In this document: piece after piece, positions 1 to 11,231 of the stretch | Numbering within the stretch: the first letter of the stretch is position 1 | How the letters are laid out: the number at the start of each line of letters is the position of its first letter | NCBI GenBank assembly: GCA_024291935.2 | Contig: CM044309.1 | Span: forward strand, 6,324,001 to 6,388,000 | Direction of reading: 5' to 3' | From: Okapia johnstoni | Taxonomy: Eukaryota > Chordata > Mammalia > Artiodactyla > Giraffidae | Length of the DNA stretch: 64,000 nt | Notes under the pieces: generated by a model | What the model saw: only the letters and a program-made list of their open reading frames with translations | Databases searched by the model: none | What the model was told of the DNA's origin: nothing | Position numbers and translations under genes: made by a program

Positions 1-10
1 TACAGGAACT

Positions 11-664
11 CAGTTCAGTTCAGTCTCTCAGTCGTGTCTGACTCTTTGAGATCCCATGAACCACAGCATGCCAGGCCTCCTTGTTCATCACCAACTCCCA
101 GAGTTTACCCTAACTCATGTCCATTGAGTCGGTGATACCATCTAACCATCTCATCCTCTGTCGTCCCCTTCTCCTCCCACCTTCAATCTTTCCCAGCATC
201 AGGGTCTTTTCAAATGAGTCAGCTCTTCGCATCAGGTGGCCAAAATATTGGAGTTTCAGCTTCAACATCAGTCCTTCCAATGAACACCCAGGACTGATTT
301 CCTTTAGGATGAACTGGTTGGATCCCTTTGCAGTCCAAGGGACTCTCAAGAGTCTTCTCCAACACCACAGTTCAAAAGCATCAATTCTTTGGCGCTCAGC
401 TCTCTTTATATTCCAACTCCCACATCCATACATGACCACTGGAAAAACCAAAGCCTTGACTAGATGGACTTTTGTTGGCAAAGGAATGTCTCTGCTTTTT
501 AATATGCTGTCTAGGTTGGTCATAACTTTCCTTCCAAGGAGCAAGTGTCTTTTAATTTCATGGCTGCAATCACCATCTGCAGTGATTTTGGAGCCCCCCA
601 AAATAAAGTCAGCCACTGTTTCCACTGTTTCCCCATCTATTTGCCATGAAGTGATGGGACCGGA
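11..664 (-). mobile_element. BovB (RTE LINE) 3' fragment
   Basis: Minus-strand BovB 3' end of about 650 bp. It carries a 171-codon open frame (110-625) for the C-terminal part of the BovB ORF2 protein, including [23 protein letters not shown] wording, and the family 3' tail at the low-coordinate end. It is 5'-truncated and lacks the catalytic YADD segment. Confidence 0.92.
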
Positions 665-740
665 TTACAGGGATTATACTTACAAAAATGGTACATCATC
701 TGAGCTCAGTATCCTGAGCAACTAATAGCTCATGACTGGG

Positions 741-948
741 GGCTTCCCTGATAGCTCAGCTGGTAAAGAATCGGCCTGCACTGCGGGAGACCTGGGTTCA
801 ACCCCTGGGTTGGGAAGATCCCCTGGAAGAGGGCATAGCAACCCACTCCCGTATTCTTGCCTGGAGAATCCCCACGGACAGAGGAGCCAGGCGGGCTGCA
901 GTCCACGGGGTCGCAAAGAGTCTGATACAGCTGAGCGACTAAGAGCTG
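741..948 (+). mobile_element. Bov-tA SINE
   Basis: tRNA-derived head with A-box-like (agctcagctggtaaagaatc) and B-box-like (gggttcaacccctggg) segments, followed by the Bov-A body ending in a cgcaaagagtctgatacagc-type tail. Full length, moderately diverged. Confidence 0.92.
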
Positions 949-951
949 CAC

Positions 952-2370
952 AGGGGATTTATCAGAGGAGAAAACAGACACGAGGGAAGTGAAGCCACAG
1001 GGTCTCTAGCACGAGTGGCAATGAGAACGACACAGAGGACGGAGGAGGCATCCCCGTCCGGGAAGGAAGTGATGATGTAACAAGGCTTTAACGGGTTCAC
1101 CCAGAAGTAACTACCAGGTCTAACACTCCATTTAAAGGGAAAGGCGCTTTCTCAATTCCAAAATAATTGAGTCAGAATAAAATTCCTTTAAAGAAAAAAA
1201 CACCAAAACAAAGAAACAAAACAAAAGCAGAAAAACTGGTTGGTTTTAAATTTAAGGCTGCTTATTTAGTTGATCTTTCATTACAATGCTGTAACTCACA
1301 GAAATTTTACTTTAACACCTACACGGTGACACAATTCTTTCTCTCGGTCTGGAATCTGACCCATTGTATGCCAGAAAAAGACCTATGCCTTTCTCTATAC
1401 CTCTGTATTTTTTTACATCATCCTGCCTAAGAAGACTTACAAACTGTTCAGACCCCTTTCCACATGAAGGGTTCAAATAAATCCTGCACACATTCCTCTT
1501 CCATTATCTCCTGACAAAGACCTTTTTCTAGCTACTTTAGAAAATCAAACCTATCCACCCTGAGTCTTTTCAGTGATCAGCAGGGGCTCTAAAACGTGGG
1601 GGAAACACAAGTGACTCCTTTTACAGGACCCAGCGGTCTCATTTTAGTATCTAGTAATAAGCATAACTAAAATAATTTGTATTCCAGGTCACAATGTATT
1701 GTTGTTTTTAAAACTGAGTCCTAATTTCCATAAAAGATTATCAGCTCTGCATTAGGGAACAAGAAAGCTTGTCCACAACACTTTTTAAATTGTTGAGATG
1801 AAAGAGTTCTGTATCATACACAGCAACAAAACACAGGACTTGCTGGAGATTGCGCTTAATAATTTAACACTATATTTATTTTGGATAAGAGGTATGTTAT
1901 GACTAAAACGAAAATTTGATAGCATACTATTAAGAGAGAATTGTAATGATAATAGGGTAGCAGTACCAAAATTCTATTTTGGTAGAAATAGAAATTCTAT
2001 TTCAAAATTCTATTCCCAATATTGATAACAGGTTTATTATTTTCAAAGAATGCATTATATTAATTGTTCATCCTGTTTTCACAGATGCAAATCAAAGTTC
2101 ATATTTAAGTATCTCTTTCAAAATATTAGGGGAGGTAACATTTATTTTTATCAAACTGCTTGCAAACTGTTCAATCTTCAATTATTTGTTATTTGTTTTC
2201 TTATTTTGATTAAACAGAAATAGTATGACTAACATCACGGTATAAGTAATCAGAAGCAAAATACAATTTCAAAATTATATATTAAATTAACTTAATATGT
2301 AAGAATCAATTATATATGCCTGAACCTAGATATTTTATGTATTTAAGAAAAACGTGTCATTTCTCAAAGG
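952..2370. other. Unique intronic sequence
   Basis: AT-rich with no supportable gene. 952-1110 has several CpGs and a faint MIR-like segment, too weak to call. The short open frames here have no recognisable protein. Confidence 0.5.
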
Positions 2371-2374
2371 TACA

Positions 2375-2570
2375 CAGCATGGTATAGTGGGAAGTTCCCC
2401 AAGTAAATGTCAAAAATTCTGGACTCTGAAACTAATTCAGATTTCACTTATACTTTGAATTTCAGTTTTAAAAAAGTAGAGAGAATAATGTATTCTTATC
2501 TTCCCTATTGCATAGGGTTGATATATATTGATCATTATAAATGCTGAAGTATTTTGAGTATCAAGGACTC
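2375..2570 (+). repeat. MIR SINE relic
   Basis: Order of phrases matches a MIR: gcatggtatagtgg, an ttctggactctgaaa stretch, a cagtttt/aataatg run and tgcatagggttg. Old and strongly diverged. Confidence 0.55.
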
Positions 2571-2574
2571 AATG

Positions 2575-4680
2575 GACACAAATAATTCTTCCTGCACCGA
2601 AAGAATTAATCATCTCCTCCTTTGCTATCTAGAAACAATAATGCTATTTGACAATGTTACGAAACTTATAGTGTCCTTGTGGCAAAATAATTTGTGACTA
2701 TGTCCAGCTATAAAGTTAACTTGAAGTTCCTTTTATTTCTAATAGAAAAACTAAATTTTATTGATTTTAATATCAATGAAAAATATGTTCAGACATAACT
2801 GTCAATAAACTACATCACATTGTTATTGACAATTATTAACAATAATAAGACAAATATTTTGATGAATACAGAAAATCATGAAAAAAATCACAGAATGCAA
2901 AATAACACTTCATGTTGTCTAGTTCTTTTTATCAGTGTTTCCAAAATTACTATATTATTTTACTCTCAATTTTTAAATAATGATTTTTTTTATACCTTGC
3001 CCATATGCACATAATTCATTTTTTTCCCCCACTGAAGAAAAAACAACCAAATATCCACAAACTTGTCTACCAGTTTTTTTTTAACCTAAGTTGTTTTTCA
3101 AACATTGCTCCTTTGGTTAACTTCTGTCTCACTGTCTCCACTTTTCTTCAGTTTATCCTCTGAAAAAATGGAATCTTTGGAAAATCTTCATACTCATTAT
3201 TAGAATTCTTTCCTGTTTTCCTCTCTCGTTGAAAAGGACCTTGGTAACTAAGGCGTATTCTTCTTTGTGTTATAACACTGATCATAATGTTTTGCAACAA
3301 GATGTATTGTACTACTCAAGCTATTTTCAATATTTCTCTAATTTGTATCTTTCACTCAGAACATTACATGGAGCAAAGATAATAAAGATTAAATAAGGAA
3401 TCAAGGATAAAATCAGTTGTCTTTGCTACATGATAAAAGCTGTATCTATTTTGCTCTGATTTCTTCTAAGACAGCCAGATACAATATTTTATAATTTTGT
3501 GTTTTTATCACAACTACTCCTCGGTTCAAAAAGTTATAAATACAGAACAGTATGTACTTAATAAGTATTGGTTTTTAGCATAGAAATATCCTTAAGATAT
3601 GATCTGCTGAACTGTCATTAAAATGAGTCACCAGTCTACATGAAACCAGACTTACCAAGATGATTACCTGTCTTATTTTTATGCTTCTTCATTTAAGTTT
3701 TCCTCTGCCAAAACTATCATCTTATTTATTTTTGTGATGTTTTTAATGAGAGAGTGGTATCAATTATTTCTCCAAAATTATTGTTTTATAAAATCCAAGA
3801 ATATCCATATTGAGTCTGTTGACAGATATGATTATGTAAGTTAGAAGAACTTATAAACTCATCAGCACTATAATGCTTATTCAAGATTTGTTCATTCTCT
3901 ATACATTCAGCTGTTTATTGGTCTCAGAGACCAGAATATCTACCACATTATTCTTGATGTCGTCTTGTTTAGGAATTATCCAACGGTGAATTTCCATAGA
4001 AATTACTTGTGACAGATGTTGACTTGTATCTCCAGAAGCTTTAACTTCCACCATTGCCACTGGTGCCCCTGGCATGTCTCATGATAACTGTCATAGTCCA
4101 TACTGAGGAATCGTGTAATCGACACCCCCCCAAAAAAATCACAGTGGCATTTTGACCTGTGATTGACTCTGTGAATTGGACTCTGTGAATGACTTGCTAA
4201 AACACATATGGATTACTAAATCTACTGTGAAATATCTATATTGTTGGCCCTTTCACACTGTATTTTCTTCACAAGTGGGAACAGGCCATAAGGGTGGGTT
4301 TTAAGAGACAGTAATGGCTGCAATTAAGTTCCTTGGAAGAACAGACTATGGTTTTTGAATCTCCATATGCCTCTTTCACAGATAAAATGCCCAGGAAAGA
4401 GTAACTGATTGAATAAATAAACGAACAAATGATTGCTAAAACAATAAATAAAATAACAAACACTATTAAAGAGTAGAAGTAAGCCCTTTGTTACTAAAAG
4501 ATAGAAAGCACAGACTTTTCAGTGAAAACTCTTCCCTTGATTTCACTAGTGTGAGAACTGTCACTAAAAGAAAGCTAGTAAACTATTAGCGGGCTCTCTG
4601 ACTCTCTCCCCATCAAAAACAGAGCTCTGATTTGTCCTGTTTCTCATTTTCCTTGGTTTCAATATTTCGACTTTAGTCAT
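2575..4680. other. Unique AT-rich intronic sequence
   Basis: No ruminant SINE or BovB copy and no convincing open frame were seen. I recognise nothing specific here. Confidence 0.5.
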
Positions 4681-4689
4681 TTTCAAGCT

Positions 4690-4775
4690 ACTGTGATGAC
4701 GTCGTTTGGGGAAAGAGATGTGCGCACTCCGCTTCCTGCGGCCGTCCGAGCCAGCTCCAGCGCATCACGGATCAC
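4690..4775. promoter_or_regulatory. CpG-rich patch with CRE-like site
   Basis: Eight CpG dinucleotides lie in about 70 bp (4700-4769) inside otherwise CpG-poor AT-rich DNA. TGACGTCG at 4697-4704 resembles a CREB/ATF site, and TGCGCACTCCGC (4721-4732) and cttcctg resemble NRF1 and ETS sites. Function is inferred from motif clustering only. Alternatives are an unmethylated intronic enhancer or a fragment of a retrocopy. Confidence 0.3.
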
Positions 4776-5024
4776 CATGCTTGTAGTGGTTTCTGCTGTA
4801 CATCTGTTTTGACTCCCACTGTTGGTATTTTCTTTCCTATTTGGAAAATGTATTGCTAAACTCCAGATAAGTAAACTTAATTTTGTGTTTTATTTTTTTT
4901 TTTATGAAATCTCAAGGGAGTTCGGAGTTCAAGTAGAGCTTAATAGATTCTTTGGATCTACCAAGTTCCAAAGAAATGCACACGAGACAAACCATTCCAT
5001 TGGTGGTTGGTGACGTTCACTTAG

Positions 5025-5058
5025 AGTTCTTCAGACTACTTAGTCTGGCTCAAGAACT
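5025..5058 (-). other. MMP16: Intronic hairpin next to the exon 2 donor
   Basis: AGTTCTT (5025-5031) pairs with AAGAACT (5052-5058), and CAGACTA (5032-5038) with TAGTCTG (5041-5047). This leaves a 2-base loop and a 4-base bulge (5048-5051). In the pre-mRNA it begins about 33 nt after the exon. Confidence 0.5.
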
Positions 5059-5085
5059 GAGAGAGAAAGCATGCTGGTGCCCTTT

Positions 5086-5091
5086 ACTTAC
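5086..5091 (-). promoter_or_regulatory. MMP16: 5' splice site of MMP16 exon 2
   Basis: Minus-strand reading ...ATTGA|GTAAGTAAAG. GTAAGT is a full consensus donor, so strong U1 pairing is expected. It fixes the low-coordinate exon edge at 5092. Confidence 0.9.
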
Positions 5092-5240
5092 TCAATAGTG
5101 TTTCGATCCACTTTTCCTGTCATGTTAATGCCGTAGAACTGCTGCATGGCAGCTAAGGCCGACTGCATGGTCTCCGCAGAGCGCAGCACGGACATTCTGG
5201 GGTCACTCGGTGGAAGGTAGCCGTACTTCTGTAACCAAAC
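5092..5240 (-). CDS. MMP16: MMP16 (MT3-MMP) exon 2, part of the propeptide
   Basis: Read on the minus strand, this 149-bp exon gives 49 complete codons plus two bases (GA) and no stop. It begins VWLQKYGYLPPSDPRMS and includes MQQFYGINMTGKVDRNT before ending at ...TI plus the split codon. This is the peptidoglycan-binding-like propeptide fold of matrix metalloproteinases. The wording fits MMP16 much better than MMP14, MMP15 or MMP24, which differ at many of these positions. The family protein is a type I membrane zinc endopeptidase of the cell surface that activates proMMP2 and degrades matrix; the propeptide keeps the zyniogen latent. The cysteine switch (PRCGV) and furin site lie in the next exon, outside this window. 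The final GA would be completed by C to give Asp, as expected for MMP16. The start is phase 0. The Ser in LPPSDP is a conservative difference from the Thr I recall in human MMP16. Confidence 0.93.
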
Positions 5241-5275
5241 CTGCAATAACAAGCACAGTAACTTTTAGATCAACT
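5241..5275 (-). promoter_or_regulatory. MMP16: 3' splice site of MMP16 exon 2
   Basis: On the minus strand, TGTGCTTGTTATTGCAG precedes the exon. It ends in CAG with a modest pyrimidine-rich run. A TGATCTAAAAG stretch about 30 nt upstream could hold the branch point. It fixes the high-coordinate exon edge at 5240. The pyrimidine tract is weaker than average. Confidence 0.85.
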
Positions 5276-8200
5276 TCACCATTTTGCAGTATTTTTATGG
5301 CAATCAGTTTATGTCTATAGGTGATTTTATACTTCACTTCCTCTTTAAGGACATCTCTTATTTAACTGCTTTGTCTTTATTAGCTTTAGGTTATTTTTCA
5401 TAATTTCAGTATTTGTTACAGATCTAACAGATCCACAAACTCTAATTGTAAAGAAAAAGATTAATCATTTGTCTCAAGCATAGATGGTATAAGGTACTAC
5501 AGTAGGTACTGGATAAAATCACAGAGAAGATCATTTCTGCCCTCTCGGAACTCAAGTTCCCAAAAATGAAGATATTTTTTCAACAGTGTGACCCCCACTG
5601 AGATGTCTATGCAGAAAGGGGAACTTAACGTACATGTGCCACATCTAAAGTGTCACTTTCCTGAACAATCAGACCACTGACTACAGCTCTCATAGCATCA
5701 TCACATGTGACCAATTATTCTATAACGACATTTGGGGCATGAATTCTATGCAACTGGTCTAGCCAAATGTAACTAGATACCTTCAAGAACAGAGGATTGT
5801 TTCTCATGTAAAGGATATCTTTCACTTATTTACTGTGGTTCACTTCAAACCAAATCAAGCAAGTGACCAAGCTTTTCATATACAGATGAAATCAGACTAT
5901 TTTGTTAAGAATATCTGGCCGTCTCCTTAATGATTTCCTTACTCTAACTCTGCTCTTCTAGGGAGGAGAGATTTAGGGGGATAGGGAGAGGAAGATGTCC
6001 GTGTTGAGCCTAGCCATGATTACAGCCAAAAATCAGAGTCATTTCAGGTTAGATTTTTTTTAAATAACCAAAACTTGGGTTATTTGAGGGGGTTGGGGAG
6101 AATCTCTACCATGGAGCAAATGGTGTCTAGTCTTACAATTCTATGCGTTCATTTTAAATGCACAATTATATGCCCAGCCCATATCTTATCCCATTGTGGC
6201 TTATTTCAATCTTCCATAGAGCTCTAAGATTTCTTAAAGTGCACTGAACTACCTGTCAAATACAGAAAGGCCAAGTAATTCTGACTTTGAAACAGAATAA
6301 AAGTTTCTCTATTGAATGGAAGATATTCACCAGTATGTGTTTCCCCTCATACCTGAGTCTATTCTTCATACAAATAATAATCCTATGAAATTGCAGCTTT
6401 ACCAAATACCTGAGACAATTCCATTATGACCTTATAACCTTATAACTAAAACACAAAAACACTATTTTCTCATCGAACATAAACAGCAATTATAGAAGTT
6501 TAATTTCACCAAAGGAACTTGATATTAAATACATCAAAGTCTTAACATGTAAAATATAAGGTGGAATCTTTTGTGATATGTCCAAGAGTCCATCTCCCCA
6601 AAATACAGCACAACCCCTTGAAAATAAGATAAAACATTTATTCTGAAACTATTTAAGAAATTAGCAAACGCATCACTGTCAGGAAGGTTTATTGTTGAAA
6701 CTCCATCTAGTAGATTCATCGACCACAGAGTGAAAACATGCGAAGACACTCTTCTCATGTAACCTACAGTGTGAATAGGCTGCCAGGGAAGACACATATT
6801 CAGTATCCTAGTCAACTGGAATAGTGCAGTCTGAAACAGCCCCTTTTTCCCCCTGAACGAAGGAGAAAGATGTCACTGGCAAGATATTATTTGCTAGGAA
6901 ATTCAATATGATTGCCATGCAATTTCACCCAAATTAGAAGATTCCATCGTGCTTTTTAACAGTACACATGCACAAATATTCTGAAATTGGACTCTTTATT
7001 TCCCCATAACATTTTGTTTGCATCCATTCCTTATTCACTATAGAGCTGACGTTGCTAGGTTACGCATGGGTGCTAAGCTACTGGCAATCATGTTTATGAG
7101 AACTGCAAAAGGAAAATTGTTAATAAGCCCTATGATTTATATACAAATAGAGAAACTATAAAACGTATAAATTTAAGTGCATAGTGAAAAAACAGCATGT
7201 TCTAAAAAACACATATTTGATTTATGACTTAGCCTTTCAAACAAATGAGTTAGAATTACATAAAAAAAATGAATGGTTATTTCTCTCCAAGTTTTATATT
7301 ATATCATTCATCATGAAAGGCTTTTTTCCCCAAATGAATGAGAAGTGAATACCTGTTTTTCATTGTAAAATATCAGAAAGGCTAGATCTACCATTTTATA
7401 ATCCTGACTAACAGAGCAATGTCAACAAGGTGGCGGGTCACGTTGAGTTAACCTGACCATTTTTAACATCGCTGTTGTATGTTAGTCAAGAAATCTTCTC
7501 TGACATCATCAACAATTGACCGGGAGTAATTCTCAATTGAAATTTGCAATGCATCTCCCCACAAAAGAGTGGAAAATCAAGCATGACTATATTTGGTATC
7601 ATATTAGAGTATGAAACCAGCAAGCTCTCAATAATATTTCTTATTGAAGCAAAACTTGCTGTAGACAACCTTACTCCAGGTCAAGTTAAAAAGCAAGTGA
7701 CTAAATCTACAAGGCTTTCTAGTATAAATTTTACCTTGTGTGCTTATCTACATAATATGCAATATGGAAAATACAGATGAAAAGAAGTACCTGCTTAATT
7801 TATTGTTTTAATCACCAAGGGGTAACTTGTCTCGAGTTCACTTTTGCTTTACATTATTTCAATTAAGCTGTTGAAACCATAGCATTCTGAGAGTCTGATC
7901 ATTTTTGGTATGATAGGGAAAATGTCTGTACAAAATAGTCCTCAACAGTAAGAAGCTAATGTTCTCTGGATAAGAATAATTTGGTCAACATGGTGATGCA
8001 AAACTATCCAAATAAAAGCTGAACTCTACACTCAGCATCAAGGGTAGGAAACCTCTCTGGTCAAAATTTACAGTGCCTTGTAAACACTGATACTTGTTAC
8101 AAATGAATTAAGATCAGGTTCAAAGAGTGAAGATCAGGAATAAACACTGACTTGAAATCATCGTATAAGCATAGGAGTCTCTGGGATAAGTAAACTTATT

Positions 8201-8390
8201 TTCCTCTTATAGAATAAAACATGCTTGTTGTACAAATAGAGCAAGATAGGTGGCTTAGCACTTCATCATTCTGTACCAGTGAATGGGAAATTGGGATACA
8301 ATAGAAGTGACATAGGCAACAACCTTCATTCATAACTCTTTTTTGCTTTCTACTAAATTATAATCTCTTATTTGATTAAGAAAAACTAAG
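5276..8390. other. Unique intronic sequence upstream of exon 2
   Basis: About 3.1 kb with no SINE, BovB or L1 copy that I can recognise and no supportable gene. AT-rich, CpG-poor. Confidence 0.5.
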
Positions 8391-8605
8391 GGATTCCCTG
8401 GTGAATCAGAGGGTAAAGCGTCTGCCTGCAATGCTGGAGACCTGGGGTTCAATTCCCTGGGTCGGGAAGATTACCTGGAGGAGGAAATGGCAACCCACTC
8501 CAGTACTCCTGCCTGGAAACTCCCATGGACAGAGAAGCCTAGTGCAGGCTACAGTCCATGGGTCGCAAAGAGTCGGACACGACTGAGTGACCTCACTTTC
8601 ACTTT
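8391..8605 (+). mobile_element. Bov-tA SINE (first of tandem pair)
   Basis: Begins ggattccctggtgaatcaga and ends in cacgactgagtgacctcac. It has a full tRNA-like head and Bov-A body. It is directly followed by a second copy in the same orientation. Confidence 0.92.
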
Positions 8606-8820
8606 GGACTTCCCTGGTGGCTCAGACGGTAAAGCGTCTATCTACAATGCGGGAGACCCGGCTTCGATCCCTGGGTCGGGAAGATCCCCTGGAGAAGGAA
8701 ATGGCACCCCACTCCAGTACTATTGCCTGGAAAATCCCATGGACGGAGGAGCCTGGTAGGCTACAGTCCATGGGGTCGCGAAGAGTGGACACGACTGAGC
8801 GACTTCACTTTCTTTCTTTC
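8606..8820 (+). mobile_element. Bov-tA SINE (second of tandem pair)
   Basis: Starts gacttccctggtggctcaga immediately after the first copy and ends in gactgagcgacttcacttt. It is closer to the family consensus than its neighbour, so probably younger. Confidence 0.93.
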
Positions 8821-10060
8821 GCAGTGTAAAACTCGAAGGTATGCCTTATGCTACCAAGACTATACTATAGACATCTGTCCTCATATATTGTTATTTGAAA
8901 TATATTCCTATTTTCAATATTAAAAACATATTGCTTCTCCTGGTTGATTGAAAATAAATTTGATCTATAATTGTTTGTGCCTTGATGCCTTTTTCAATGT
9001 TTTCAAATGCACATACTGGATAATCGAGGAAAATTTTCTTCATGGGCGTGCAGTTGGGGGAAATGATAGTGAACTTGAATGGTCGATGTGAGGGTTGAGA
9101 ATGTATAAAGTCACCAGCATAATGTTTGTTCAGTAAGTCATATTATTATTTTATGATTACGGACTTGTCTGAGCTCTTGAAATTTTTCCTAATGAAATTA
9201 AGATCTGTCCTTGGAACGAGCAAGACTGAAAACGCAAGTGAGATTTAAGTAGTCAACATTGCGAGGAAAGACAAACTACGGAGGATACATAATCATATAC
9301 TGCTCGAACATTCCCCAGATCCCAAAACAGAAAGGGAGGATGTACAATACGGCAATCAGCTTTTATTTTATTTTGCTCAAGGGATTGGCATGTACATTCG
9401 ACAGCACAGAAAAGTGTTGAGACAAAGGCTTCTCTGCGGGAAAACTTGACTCCTTTTACTGTCTTGGATTCAGCCTATTTCATTACTGCCAGAGCAGCCA
9501 ACTACAGAACTTCAAAGGGTTCAACACAATTTAAGCTTGAATTACATTCTCTCTGTATTACTAATATATTCAAATACCTGGCTGTCTTGGAGACAAAACC
9601 AATTTCCTCACTTAGTGATTATCTAAATGGAGGTACAACCAGAAGAAGTCTGGTTTTTTTTTTTTTGCAGAGCAAGAAGATATATAAGGCAATAAAAGGC
9701 AAAACCTTTAATATTAAGTTCTGTGTCAATAGATTTTGCCATTACTAGAGTGTGATATAAATAAGCCCTCACGTTTCAGTAAACTCTTTAAGAATGTCTT
9801 TGTCACTGCCATATAGTGTAATCATATAGTGAAAATCTATATTAGTTGATTCAGCTATGCGTGTCCATATAGCAAGGTATGGACTTCAGTAAATATGGCC
9901 TTCAGTAGTGGTAACAACAGAAAGGAGACATGAATGGTTCTCGTGCCTAATGGAAAATGTAAGAGAGCACTTCTAGAATATATATGCTTATTTCATACCT
10001 CAGACCAGTAATAAAATCTAGAGAAATGAATCTCGATCCAGCTGTCGAGACTAATAAGTT
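8821..10060. other. Unique intronic sequence
   Basis: AT-rich with no recognisable repeat or gene. The open frame at 9446-9748 has no recognisable features and lies on the antisense strand of the inferred gene. Confidence 0.5.
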
Positions 10061-10482
10061 TTGTTACTGTTCAGTCGCTAAGTCACATTCGAATTTGTGC
10101 GACCCCATAGACGGTAGCATGCCAGCCTCCTCTGTCCTCCACGATCGACCAGACTCTGCTCAAATTAATGTCCATTGAGTTGGTGATGCTATCTAACCAT
10201 CTCATCCTCTGTGCCCCCTTATCCTTTTGCCTTCAGTCTTTCTTAGCTTCAGACTCTTTTCCAATGAGATGGCTCTTCGCATCACGTGGCCAAAGGATTG
10301 AACTTCAGCTTCAGCATCAGTTATTCCAAGGAATATTTAGGGTTGATTTCCCTTAGAACTCACTGGTTTGATCTCTTTGCAGTCCAAAGGACACTCAAGA
10401 GTCTTCTCTACCACCACAGTTCCAAAGCATCAATTCTTTGCTGCTAAGCCTTTTAATAGTTGAGATCTCACATTCAGACATG

Positions 10483-10616
10483 CTGTAGTTCAGTTGCTCA
10501 GCTGTGTCAGACTCTGTGACTCTATGGACTGCAGCACCCCAGGCTTCCCTGTCCTTACTATTTCCCGGAGTTTCCTCAACCTCATGTCCATTGAGTTTGT
10601 GATGCTATCCAACTAT
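10483..10616 (-). mobile_element. Short BovB 3'-tail insertion
   Basis: Extra copy of the last ~130 bp of BovB (cagttgctcagctgtgtcag ... gtgatgctatccaac). It interrupts the phrase acattcagacatg/accaaatggaaaaacc of the host BovB. Same orientation as the host element. Confidence 0.75.
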
Positions 10617-10958
10617 CACCAAATGGAAAAACCATAGCTTTGATTATACAGATCTTTGTTGGCAGAGTGGTATCTTTGACTTTTAATATGCTGTCTAGTT
10701 TTGTCATAGCTTTCTTTGCATGGAGTAAGTGTCCTTTAATTTAATGACTATAGTCACCATCTGCAGTGATTTTGGAGCCCAAGATAAATAAATCTGTCAC
10801 TGCTTCCACTTTCGCTCCTTCTATATGCCTTGAAGCAATGGAACCAGATGCCATAATCTTAGTTTTTTAAATGTTAAGCTTTAAGCCAGTTTTTTTCACC
10901 CTCTCTCCTCTTTTAACCCTCACCAAAAGGCTCTTCAGTTCCTCTTCACTTTCTGCCA

Positions 10959-11231
10959 TTAGAGTGCTACCATCAGCCTATCTGAGGTTGGTGATATTTC
11001 TCCCGGCAATCTTGATTCCAGCTTATGAGTCACCCAGCCTGGCAATTCACATGATGTACTCTGCATGTAAGTTAAATAAGCTGGGTGACAATACGCAACC
11101 TTGTATATACTTGTGCGTGCTCCTTTCCCAATTTGGAACCAGGCTGTTGTTTCATGTCTGGTTCTAACTGTTCCTTCTTGACCCACATATAGGTTTCTCA
11201 GGAGACAGGAAAGGTGGTCTTGTATATCCAT
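10959..11231 (-). pseudogene. BovB reverse transcriptase remnant
   Basis: The phrases DHLSCLLRNLYVGQE and WFQIGKGA, followed by HKLESRLPGEIS, match the fingers/palm region of BovB RT. The catalytic YADD segment has been destroyed (SDRLMVAL remains). Confidence 0.7.

Larger units (their letters stand above)
1..5091 (-). other. MMP16: MMP16 intron 2 (partial, inferred)
   Basis: Everything on the low-coordinate side of the exon should be intron 2 of the minus-strand gene. No sequence that could encode the cysteine-switch exon (WMKKPRCGV-like) was seen here. The assignment rests on the exon and on the known large size of MMP16 introns. Confidence 0.75.

Noticed and set aside
741..948. tRNA gene (A and B box present)
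   Set aside because: The boxes belong to the tRNA-derived head of a Bov-tA SINE. No cloverleaf with acceptor stem follows. The same holds for all other SINE heads here.
8391..8820. Tandem similar units as a CRISPR or satellite array
   Set aside because: They are two adjacent Bov-tA SINEs in a mammalian genome, not spaced short repeats.
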